The notes under the pieces: generated by a model
Told to the model about the DNA's origin: nothing
The model's input: the letters and a program-made list of their open reading frames with translations, nothing else
The model's database searches: none
Shown: positions 1-7,762 of the stretch, one piece after another
Position numbering within the stretch: position 1 is the stretch's first letter
Layout: each line of letters starts with the position of its first letter
Made by a program: the position numbers and the translations under genes
Origin: Gammaproteobacteria bacterium
GTDB lineage: Bacteria > Pseudomonadota > Gammaproteobacteria > UBA12402
NCBI GenBank assembly: GCA_028282395.1
Contig: JANQHY010000188.1
Location: forward strand, 1-8,863
Reading direction: 5' to 3'
Length of the DNA stretch: 8,863 nt

Positions 1-88
1 CAGTGACGAGGACGGTCGCGGCCCAAATGATGGGTGACGTCAGGAGAGGCGATTTTGGACAGGAGTCCAAAATCAATACCTCGAGTAG
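1..88. other. Foreign or rearranged junction sequence abutting aspD
   Basis: This stretch does not continue the aspD coding sequence in any frame: beyond position 89 none of the three minus-strand frames gives the residues expected after the aminotransferase NPSNPP region. The first 50 bases contain 32 G or C, clearly richer than the rest of the window. It includes a perfect hairpin at 51-74. It could be the end of a mobile element, a deletion or recombination junction, or an assembly chimera at a contig end. No transposase fragment was recognised in it. Confidence 0.45.
51..74. repeat. Perfect 10-bp inverted repeat with 4-nt loop
   Basis: GATTTTGGAC (51-60), loop AGGA, then GTCCAAAATC (65-74) form an uninterrupted 10-bp stem. 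It lies just outside the point where aspD homology stops. There is no T-tract next to it that would make it a standard terminator. It may be part of a mobile element end or an extragenic palindrome. Confidence 0.7.
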
Positions 89-910
89 TCACTCACTTGC
101 TATTGCTGCAAGATGCGCCAAACTGTCTGTATCCATTTTAACAGAAGGCGGGTTGCTTGGATTAACTAAACAGAGTAACTTAATCTCTGGATTAGCTAAT
201 TTGTCTAGCTTTGCTTTGGGCACCTGCCAACCGTTTTCCTCGATGGCGTGGATGTATTCGACTGATAGCGCATATTCAGGCAACACCGGAATTTCAAGAT
301 AGGGCGAGAAGATCGGTGTAATCATTGCAATCCTATCCCCTTTAGATAACAAACCGTTCAGTTGTAATGATTGAAAAATATAGGTCATCGCTGCTGTGCC
401 ACCTTCTGTTGCATACAGATCAAAATCCGACTCAGTGGGTAGGCCGGTGAACAATTCATGTTGCAAATAGCGTTGCACCACACGTTCAAAAATAGGCAGC
501 ATCCGCGGTGGATAGGGATAGGTACATCCTAAAAATGCCGTTACCATTTCTAACAGACAATCAGCCTTGTCGATACCCATGTGATCTTCAATAAAGGCCA
601 AAGATGCACTTAAAAACGCAATTCCCTTATCTTCCGAACAATTCACCACAAAATGATCAAAGCGTCCCACTATGCCGGTTTTGTCTGGCATGCCACCAAA
701 TAAAGCATCCAAGTAAGCATAGGCACGCTCAGATTCTTGCAAGGCAAACTCCCCTAAACGCAAATACGCATGACGCGGTAAAGTCGCCAGAAAATTCGGA
801 TTACCACGCCCAGCATTTAACATCGCATGATCTGGCGCCTGACGGGCAAGCTTGATCAATTCATCTTTAAATTCAAAAGGGCTTAATTTTGTTGTGCTGT
901 CTTGCTTCAT
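89..910 (-). pseudogene. aspD: Aspartate 4-decarboxylase (AspD), truncated 3' half missing
   Basis: This is the N-terminal half of the PLP-dependent bifunctional aspartate aminotransferase/aspartate beta-decarboxylase, which converts L-aspartate to L-alanine and CO2 in the cytoplasm. The 273 residues contain family hallmarks: a NAGRGNPN segment near residue 33, an EGGTAAM stretch near 169 fitting the cofactor phosphate-binding region, and LVNPSNPPS near 249. The usual length is about 530 residues. The frame ends at a TGA directly after LAAIASE, where the family normally continues into the DDVYGTF region. The Schiff-base lysine, expected beyond residue 300, is therefore lost and the product should be inactive. 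The ATG at 910 has a good ribosome site, TGAGGA, overlapping the aspT stop codon 11 nt upstream, so the two genes were translationally coupled. The truncation coincides with the unusual sequence at 1-88. Whether it is biological or an assembly junction cannot be decided here. Confidence 0.85.
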
Positions 911-921
911 GGCTTAATTCC

Positions 922-2616
922 TCACATGTTTTTAGTGACTAGGGCAATAATAACTGGTCCCCAAAGGGTCAACCAAATATTGGCTAATGCGTACGTTGCA
1001 GTAAAAGGTAAAACCGGCGTAGCATTACCTGCCTTCTCTAATAAAGCTGCAAAGCCAGGGTTAGCACTACGCCCACCGGCAATGGCAGCCAATAACGTAA
1101 TGGGATTTTTGATTCGCAACACATAATAAGAAATAAAAAAGCTGAGTATCTGCGGAATAATGGTGACACCAATCCCCAAGAAGAACAATGGTAAACCATG
1201 CGATTTAATCGCTGTAATAGCTTGAGGACCTGCTGTTAAACCAATACTGGCAACAAATACTGCCAATCCAAAATCCCTTAAAAAGTTCGATGCACCTGTT
1301 GGCAATGCACCATAAGCCGGTTTAACCGAACGCAACCAGCCAAAAATTAAACCTGACAACAAACAACCGACGCCCGAACCCAAGTGAATTGAAACACCAA
1401 ACAGCCGAAAACCCACCATCCCAAAAAGAAAGCCAACCGCCATACCGAGTCCAAAAAATACAAAATCGGTCAAAGGCGCAGTACTAAGACGTTTGCCCAC
1501 TTCACCTGAAAAACGCGCCAAGTCTTCTGGGCGACCAACCAGCTCTAATTCATCACCACGCTTTAACACCAAGTCCGGTGATAACGGCAGCGTTTCTCCC
1601 AAACGACGTACTGCTTGAATAAATACACCATAACACCGCTCTGCATGTAGTTGCTGATAAATGGCAACAATAGACTGATTGAGATAATGTTTATTGGTTA
1701 AAATACACTGAGCGTTGGCCTCAACAAACTGTAATGTTGCCGGCTTTTCAATCTCAGTCCCGACCACCTCTACAGGTAATGGAAAATATTTGGTCCGAGT
1801 TGTTAAGACCACCACATCTCCCTCAGCCAGTAGGGTTTGCGGTGTAAAGGCTATTTCTTTGCCGGCACGAATCAATTTCTCTACGGCAATATGACGTGAG
1901 TCATTCTCAAATAATGCTGACAGTGTTTGTCCGACCGCTGAACAGTTCCTATCCAATCGATAAACTCGCGTACTAATTTCAGCAATGGCTTTAAATTCAC
2001 CGGGTTCTAAAGCCGCTTCACCAGCACCTGACGCTGTTGCTAATTTCACCGCTTCTTTGCGCAAGTTCCAACGCATCATCAACGGAAAAACCGTCGCCAA
2101 CAAAAAAATTGGCCCAAACGAAACAAAGATATAACAAACGGCATATCCCACTGCAACATTAGTTTACAGTAGATGTGTCATATGACTAGAGAGCCCCAAT
2201 TGCGTGATTGCCGCACTGGCTGAGCCAATCATGGCTGATTGGGTTAAGCCTCCCGCTGCAAGCCCTGCCGCCATTCCACGGTCCAAATGAAACCAACCGG
2301 CAAAGACCAAAACACACAATAGACCCAAAACACAGGTTAATGTCGCGGAAATTAACTCTAACAGCATGTTACGATTAATCGATTTAAAAAACTGCGCACC
2401 GCCCTGATAACCGACGGCATAAATAAATAATGCAAAGAAAATATCGCCGATACTACCCGAAATTTTGACACCCAACTGACCGATGATCACACCAACGAGT
2501 AATGAACCGGAAATACCGCCCAACACAAATGTTTTGTAACGCAATTTCCCAACTAAATAGCCCAAACTAATGGTAATAAACAAAATCAACAACGGGTGGT
2601 GAAGGATACTGGACAT
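922..2616 (-). pseudogene. aspT: Aspartate:alanine antiporter (AspT), split by one in-frame TAA
   Basis: This is the inner-membrane antiporter that exchanges external aspartate for internal alanine, the partner of AspD in a proton-motive, acid-protective decarboxylation cycle. The layout is typical of the family: an N-terminal membrane domain (residues about 5-150), a cytoplasmic part with two RCK_C/TrkA-C-like domains (for example LAEGDVVVLTTR and LKRGDELELVG), then a C-terminal membrane domain rich in GLTAGP- and GGRSANPG-type motifs. The reading frame is continuous over 564 codons, close to full length, except for a TAA at 2164-2166 (codon 151) between THLL and TNVAVGYAV. A CAA-to-TAA change is the simplest origin. 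A GTG at 2151 could in principle restart the distal part, but it has no ribosome site and would make a protein without its first membrane domain. The true start is uncertain: ATG at 2616 or GTG at 2622, both with weak ribosome sites. It lies 11 nt upstream of truncated aspD. Confidence 0.85.
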
Positions 2617-2642
2617 AAGCACTAACGATTAGCAAACATAGC

Positions 2643-2654
2643 CTAAAATTTTAG
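2643..2654. repeat. 12-bp perfect palindrome upstream of aspT
   Basis: CTAAAATTTTAG is self-complementary over 12 bp and lies 27-38 nt upstream of the aspT ATG at 2616. Its position would suit an operator or simply an AT-rich leader element; nothing in the sequence names a regulator. Confidence 0.3.
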
Positions 2655-2693
2655 TTGTGTCTTAATGATATTGCTAATACAGCCATAAAATAA

Positions 2694-2710
2694 GAGGCTG
2701 TCCGAAAAGG
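2694..2710. mobile_element. Possible solitary insertion-sequence terminal repeat
   Basis: GAGGCTGTCCGAAAAGG resembles the terminal inverted repeats (GAGGCTGTC followed by an A-rich tail) of many IS4/IS5-type elements. No inverted partner and no transposase were found in the window, so it would be a remnant at best. It sits at the boundary between the decaying asp operon and the accessory genes, which makes a past insertion or deletion plausible. Chance resemblance cannot be excluded. Confidence 0.25.
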
Positions 2711-2778
2711 ATTATCTGCCTCAGATTGAGTAGGGGGCTTAAGGTCCCACGAGGTCTGATGAAGTATACAAATTGTCA

Positions 2779-4029
2779 TTAAGGAATGTGACTGATCATT
2801 TTTCTTCCCTGTCGCGCAAGATGTCTAGACGTTTTTTCTTCTTGTGAAGAGCTAAAAAAACTAAATGCACCTAGTCCCCCTGCGAGTATTCCTCCTACTG
2901 ACCCTCCGATAACAACACCTTTAGATCCTGCAGCAATAGCTCCAATAATTGCCCCGGTAATACTTCCAATCCCTGGACTCATAAGTGAGCCTAGTGCGCC
3001 TCCGGCAATAGCTCCCACGCTAGCCCCAAGAACAAAACCTATCCCGGCGCAGATAACGGTTGCCATAAGTTTGCCAAATCTACTCCATCCTGATGATTTT
3101 TTCTTTGCACAAGCTTCATATCTATCTATAGCCGCAAATTTATCTTGTTTCGATTTTGTTGTTGAGTTTATTGTTTGAATCATCTCAGTTAATTCTAACA
3201 ATTGTTGATAAGAATACGTTTCCCTGTAGTGAAGCGGCTTCTTTTTTCTATCAGCTTTATAAGCCTTTAAACATAAATCAGAAATCAACTCACCTTGCAG
3301 CTTTGCACAGCTTTTACTGAATATTATTATACTTTGACTGTTTGATAGGGGGATGCGTAGCATTTCAACATGTGATCTTGTAATTTCTTGGGCTAACCAG
3401 TGATTGCTTTTTAAAATAGGCCAGTATTTTCCTAGATCCAAATTATAAAATTTCAGTGCCATTATGGCTTGCTGTAATTCTTTATTATGTTTTAAATTAT
3501 CCCAATCGGAGCTGAAGTTAATACCATATTTATTCAGTGCCAACAAAGATTGGCATAGAAGCCGATCGGATTTGATCGTCTGCCAATTTGTCTTTATGTC
3601 AATACTTGCAGAATCAAGAAGAATAGAAGCAGCAGCAACATCAGGTTGGGTAAAAATAATATCAGTATTTGCTTTATTACCAAGACCATGCTTTTTCAAA
3701 ACCCATGCCGCAATAATAGGATGATATTTATTTTGATTTAGAAAAAACTTGAAAGAGTCAAGTTCATTAATGATGTGTCTGGCGAACCCAATATCATTGT
3801 GATGCATCGCATCAATCCATGCTGCATGGCCGGTTAAGCTATGATCGTTGTCCCTACTTAAACGCTCGTACGGCATAATCTCAGGGAGTAGGTCACTGCC
3901 CCATATATTAAGGCGCATAGTTAGGCCATCTGTATACCAAGATAGCTCTTGTGTCCTTCCAATCGAGGCATAAAAAGCATTTAAATTTAATGCTTGCTCT
4001 CTCAAGAATTCTATATATTGCGCTAACAT
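2779..4029 (-). CDS. Unknown effector-like protein: five 27-residue repeats plus glycine-zipper membrane region
   Basis: Not recognised as a named family. The ATG at 4029 (416 residues, beginning MLAQYIEFLRE) is chosen because AGGCGGG lies about 7 nt upstream; the in-frame ATG at 4071 has no ribosome site. Residues 1-60 look mainly helical. Residues 66-88 have an ankyrin-like helical character (GHAAWIDAMHHNDIGFAR). Residues 89-223 form five contiguous 27-residue units, described separately. Residues about 305-320 are basic (KK, KKK, R, K). Residues about 322-392 are a long Gly/Ala/Ile/Val stretch with GxxxG spacing typical of glycine zippers, long enough for two or three membrane passes. The tail after it is polar, with SSSQEEKTS near residues 393-401, then basic residues. 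This architecture suits a membrane-inserting secreted effector of intracellular bacteria such as Legionella; that is inference. It lies 130 bp downstream of another unknown gene on the same strand. It is moderately AT-rich compared with frmA. Confidence 0.75.
   Translation of the reverse strand: MLAQYIEFLREQALNLNAFYASIGRTQELSWYTDGLTMRLNIWGSDLLPEIMPYERLSRDNDHSLTGHAAWIDAMHHNDIGFARHIINELDSFKFFLNQNKYHPIIAAWVLKKHGLGNKANTDIIFTQPDVAAASILLDSASIDIKTNWQTIKSDRLLCQSLLALNKYGINFSSDWDNLKHNKELQQAIMALKFYNLDLGKYWPILKSNHWLAQEITRSHVEMLRIPLSNSQSIIIFSKSCAKLQGELISDLCLKAYKADRKKKPLHYRETYSYQQLLELTEMIQTINSTTKSKQDKFAAIDRYEACAKKKSSGWSRFGKLMATVICAGIGFVLGASVGAIAGGALGSLMSPGIGSITGAIIGAIAAGSKGVVIGGSVGGILAGGLGAFSFFSSSQEEKTSRHLARQGRKMISHIP
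3361..3765 (-). repeat. Five tandem 27-residue helical repeats (protein level)
   Basis: Within the 416-residue protein, residues 89-115, 116-142, 143-169, 170-196 and 197-223 align without gaps as 27-residue units. The last three are the clearest: each has W at unit position 7 (W149, W176, W203), I or L at 10, K at 11, L at 16, Q at 18 and I or L at 20. Leu at position 23 is kept in the first four, and a KYG/FYN/KHG-like end occurs in units 1, 3 and 4. Unit boundaries often start with I/L followed by D/N. The DNA copies have diverged, so these are old protein repeats, probably pairs of short helices forming a solenoid. Confidence 0.65.
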
Positions 4030-4159
4030 AAAACACCCGCCTGTTGTTACAAGCCTTACTGAGAAAATCATATACGGATGTGTTGCTAGATACGAGTATC
4101 AACATTACTAAACTGACACTCATGCGCTTAGCGCCTTACGAACATGAATGATAGCAGAA

Positions 4160-5300
4160 TTAGTGAGGAACCCTACATGGAGAATTACCATCTAAAGATA
4201 AACCCGTTTGCTTCTGAGATGCCTGGATATCTGGATAGAAGGTCAATGCAAAACCCGAATTACTTAATTGCTTTAGATAATTACTTAAGTAAGTCTTTAG
4301 TGAGTGGGGATGATTGTTACCTCCACTTGATTCTATATGTTGTTTTATCTTTTGTATTAAGTCTTCTTTATCGGCATTATCTTTATCTATTAAATTTTTT
4401 AGCTCCACCTTAAGGTTCTCAGCTCGTTTAATACCAGTGGTACCATGACGGTGTATTATTGAAAACCTGCAATGTTCTTTACTATATTCTAGATAATCAT
4501 CTATGGCGCTAATCACGCCTTCTAAAGATTTTTGCTTATCTTCAGAGACTATTTTTTTTCTGTCAGACTCTTGTGAAGTCTCATGTTCATTTGATTCAAC
4601 AGAAGGGCTTTCATCACTAGAAGCATTGTTGGAGCCTGGGTCACTAAAGCTAAATTGCTCACTAAAACCATCTGCAGAACCCATATCACCATTAGTATCA
4701 GAAAATGGTGTGCTTGATGTTGGTTCAGTACTTATGAGAGTGGTTTGATCTGCTTCTAAAAGTAAATCATTGGAGCTAGATAACTCAGGGCTTGGTATTG
4801 TGTCATTGTCTAAATATAAGTGTTTACCGTTATCACCTGACGTGGAGTCTGAACACACACTTAATTTATCTGCTTGGCTATCAGTAGTATCCTCAGCATT
4901 GCCAGCTTCAACTTCTTGCTCCAAATTACTTTTATATTGACTAACAGCCTCTCGTATTTTATATAACTTGATTTGTGATAATAGTGTCTGTCTCTAAATC
5001 ATCCAGAAAAGTTCGACGACCAAGCCACCGTTTATTTAAAAATTGTCTAATGGAATGCAAGGTCTCTGTGCCACCAACCTTAAGTCGGGCTTTATCATTT
5101 GCTTTCCTCCATTGATCTTGAAGCTTTTTGTCGTCCTTGATCCCTGCATAAATTACAGTCCTGTACTCAAGCGCAGCCTTTTGGGCAAAATTGAAACTAA
5201 ACTGAGTATTTGATATAAGATGCGAAATCACATTTTCGAAAAGCTCAAGGCAAGAAGGCTCCTCAAAAGGCCTTGTTCCATTTCCTACTTGATTATACAT
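4160..5300 (-). pseudogene. Unknown acidic Ser-rich effector-like gene, interrupted by a frameshift
   Basis: Two overlapping frames together look like one gene. The 5' frame starts at ATG 5300 behind a near-perfect ribosome site (AAGGAGGAG) and encodes 113 residues, ending at 4959. The 3' frame is open from a TAG at 4994-4996 through to 4160; it has no convincing start of its own (its first start-like codon is TTG 4924 without a ribosome site) and reads as protein upstream of that codon (LLSQIKLYKIREAVSQYK). The shift must therefore lie within about 4962-4993, and removing one base would join DDLE to TLLSQIK, giving about 380 residues. Content: a helical N-terminal part with aromatic and basic residues, an acidic Ser/Thr-rich, probably disordered linker of roughly 125 residues, then an 85-residue helical domain with RHGTTGIKRAE and SSGGNNHPHSLKTYL. 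Function is unknown; the style resembles Legionella-type secreted proteins. A sequencing error or a regulated frameshift are alternatives to decay. Confidence 0.65.
4265..4525 (-). other. C-terminal RHG/SSGGNNHPHS helical domain
   Basis: About 87 residues after the Ser-rich linker form a compact-looking unit: a helix (GVISAIDDYLEY), the motif FSIIHRHGTTGIKRAENL, a charged helix with KNLIDKDNADKEDLIQKI, then SSGGNNHPHSLKTYLSNYL. I recall similar short C-terminal modules recurring in Legionella proteins of unknown function (DUF5617-like), but this is from memory and unverified. Confidence 0.35.
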
Positions 5301-5302
5301 AT

Positions 5303-5311
5303 CTCCTCCTT
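5303..5311 (-). promoter_or_regulatory. Strong ribosome binding site for the 5300 start
   Basis: Read on the minus strand, AAGGAGGAG precedes AT and the ATG at 5300, so the GGAGG core is about 4 nt from the start. It fixes the 5' end of the frameshifted gene and shows that the short 5' frame is a real translated gene start. Confidence 0.75.
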
Positions 5312-5320
5312 GCTATGTAT

Positions 5321-5349
5321 CTAATAAAACAATCCTTGCTACTGCACAA
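5321..5349 (-). promoter_or_regulatory. Candidate sigma70-type promoter for the 5300 gene
   Basis: On the minus strand TTGTGC (5344-5349) and TATTAG (5321-5326) are separated by exactly 17 nt, with 4 of 6 consensus matches each. The start of transcription would fall around 5314, leaving a very short leader before the ribosome site. Reasonable spacing, imperfect hexamers. Confidence 0.4.
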
Positions 5350-5365
5350 TCGGCTTGTAGATTAC

Positions 5366-5383
5366 GTGATTCCGGTTAATCAC
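5366..5383. promoter_or_regulatory. Inverted repeat upstream of the candidate promoter
   Basis: GTGATT (5366-5371), spacer CCGGTT, AATCAC (5378-5383) form a dyad whose near edge is 16 bp upstream of the proposed -35. The position would suit an activator site. No known regulator box was recognised. Confidence 0.3.
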
Positions 5384-5459
5384 TTGTTACTGATCAAGGC
5401 ACCTAGTAGTTTTTTCATTGTTAGAGCATTTTAGTTGAGGATAGATTGAAGTTCTAGTG

Positions 5460-5476
5460 GCATAATCACCTTATGC
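5460..5476 (-). other. Short hairpin downstream of fghA
   Basis: GCATAA and TTATGC pair over 6 bp around a 5-nt loop, 18 nt past the fghA stop codon in the direction of transcription. There is no T-tract after it on the minus strand, so it is not a standard terminator; it could still protect the 3' end of the message. Confidence 0.25.
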
Positions 5477-5494
5477 TATCAGTAATAATACGTT

Positions 5495-6337
5495 TTAACT
5501 TTTTAGTATCACTGTATGATGATTGATATGTTGCTCAATGTAGGTTTGGATAAAATAATAACTATGATCATAGCCACCATGCATTCGCAACGTTAATGAT
5601 TGTCCTACCTGAGCACATGCATCAGCAAACAAATGCGGTTTGAGCTGTGTTTCTAAAAAATCATCTGCGCCGCCCTGGTCGATTAAAATATGCGGATATG
5701 ATGAGCGATTACCTGCTGCTAACATCAGCGCACAGGCATCATATTGTTTCCATTTGTCCTTATCATCCCCCAAATACCTCATAAATGCTTTTTGCCCCCA
5801 CGGCACTTTTGATGGTGCTACAATAGGAGCAAAGGCCGATATCGACGTAAAAAGATCCGGATACTTAAGCCCCAGTGTTAAGGCACCATGGCCCCCCATA
5901 GAATGTCCCAAAATACCTTGTCTTTCCCTTACGAGCGCATAGTGATCACACACTAAAACATTTAATTCATCTATGATGTAGCTTTCCATGTGATAATGTT
6001 TTGACCACGGTTCTTGCGTTGCATTAAGATAAAATCCTGCCCCTTGACCGAAGTCATAATGTTCATCATCAGGTACATGACTGCCACGTGGGGATGTATC
6101 TGGGGCAACAATCGCCAGACCTTGGTGTGCAGCAAATTTATAAGCTCCAGCTTTAGTAGTAAAGTTTTCATGTGTACAGGTGAGTCCAGAGAGATAAGTA
6201 ACAAAAGGAACAGCCCTATATTGCGCTTGTGGTGGCATAAATAGAGAAAATTTCATCACACAGCCCAATACATCGCTGTTATGCTCGTATAACGACAAGG
6301 TTCCCCCAAAACATAAGTGTTTCTCAATCTCTTGCAT
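5495..6337 (-). CDS. fghA: S-formylglutathione hydrolase
   Basis: A cytoplasmic alpha/beta-hydrolase of the esterase D family that splits S-formylglutathione into formate and glutathione, the second step of glutathione-dependent formaldehyde detoxification. The start at 6337 (MQEIEKHLCFGG, 280 residues) is chosen because GAGAG lies 9-10 nt upstream and it matches the family's N-terminus; the in-frame ATG at 6346 sits directly against that GAGAG and is less likely. Visible catalytic residues: Ser146 in GHSMGGHGAL, Asp225 in DQGGADDFL and His258 in GGYDHSYYF. The oxyanion region LSGLTCTHENF (residues 49-59) and the TSPRG motif near 81 are also intact. Length is normal for the family (about 277-286). 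It begins 15 nt after the frmA stop codon, so the two are surely co-transcribed. Confidence 0.95.
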   Translation of the reverse strand: MQEIEKHLCFGGTLSLYEHNSDVLGCVMKFSLFMPPQAQYRAVPFVTYLSGLTCTHENFTTKAGAYKFAAHQGLAIVAPDTSPRGSHVPDDEHYDFGQGAGFYLNATQEPWSKHYHMESYIIDELNVLVCDHYALVRERQGILGHSMGGHGALTLGLKYPDLFTSISAFAPIVAPSKVPWGQKAFMRYLGDDKDKWKQYDACALMLAAGNRSSYPHILIDQGGADDFLETQLKPHLFADACAQVGQSLTLRMHGGYDHSYYFIQTYIEQHINHHTVILKS

Positions 6338-6352
6338 GCAATGCATCTCTCT

Positions 6353-7498
<1,146 letters not shown>

Positions 7499-7586
7499 TT
7501 ACAAACAAAACGAGATCAACTCACCCACTGCACGCGAACAGGGCATTAATACAATCTCAGTTCGAAATGAAGTGTTACCTATGTGT

Positions 7587-7611
7587 CGCTAAGGACATTC
7601 GTCCTTTTGCG
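7587..7611 (-). promoter_or_regulatory. Hairpin in the probable frmA leader
   Basis: AAGGAC (7591-7596) and GTCCTT (7601-7606) pair around a 4-nt loop, and flanking CGC/GCG (7587-7589, 7609-7611) can extend the stem past a small internal loop. It would lie in the 5' untranslated part of the frmA message, about 130 nt before the start codon. A role in control or RNA stability is conjecture. Confidence 0.4.
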
Positions 7612-7635
7612 CTCTTTACACGATCTTTATGAGGC

Positions 7636-7664
7636 AGTACACACTATGCTTTTGAAATTATAAT
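7636..7664 (+). promoter_or_regulatory. Candidate promoter for the propeller gene
   Basis: A perfect TATAAT at 7659-7664 is preceded, with 17-nt spacing, by AGTACA (7636-7641), which matches the -35 consensus only at its last three bases. It predicts a leader of about 90 nt before the ATG at 7763. Confidence 0.4.
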
Positions 7665-7686
7665 CCAGTACTATTGGCAATGAAAA
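7657..7686 (-). promoter_or_regulatory. Candidate promoter for the frmA-fghA operon
   Basis: On the minus strand TATAAT (7657-7662) and TTTTCA (7681-7686; 4 of 6 matches to the -35 consensus) have 18-nt spacing. The -10 is the reverse reading of the same ATTATAAT used by the plus-strand promoter, so the two promoters would overlap and could not be occupied together. The predicted frmA leader is about 190 nt. Confidence 0.35.
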
Positions 7687-7762
7687 ATCTTATAAAAAAG
7701 GTATATCAATTAGGGTTTAAATAAAACTGTAAGCACACTATCCTATAAAAGGAGAAGCACTC

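Larger units (their letters stand above)
2623..2778. other. Intergenic region between aspT and the repeat-protein gene
   Basis: These 156 bp hold the expected upstream region of aspT and the 3' end of the unknown gene at 2779-4029. Visible structures are a 12-bp perfect palindrome, CTAAAATTTTAG (2643-2654), and an insertion-sequence-end-like sequence (2694-2710). No convincing aspT promoter and no clear rho-independent terminator for the upstream gene could be identified. A possible -10 (TATCAT on the minus strand) lacks a good -35 partner. Confidence 0.4.

Noticed and set aside
3..302. Plus-strand open frame of 99 codons
   Set aside because: Antisense to the well-supported aspD over most of its length; its beginning lies in the odd GC-rich junction and shows no recognisable protein features.
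922..2151. Distal part of aspT as an independent gene starting at GTG 2151
   Set aside because: Same frame as the upstream half, no ribosome site, and together they make one normal-length antiporter. A nonsense mutation explains it better.
4030..4071. Longer N-terminus for the repeat protein from ATG 4071
   Set aside because: No ribosome site before 4071, whereas AGGCGGG precedes the ATG at 4029.
4124..4134. GCGC-TTA-GCGC dyad between the two unknown genes
   Set aside because: Only a 4-bp stem with no T-tract; too short to call a terminator.
4160..4924. Ser-rich frame as an independent gene starting at TTG 4924
   Set aside because: Poor start codon, no ribosome site, and protein-like sequence continues upstream of it to the frameshift zone.
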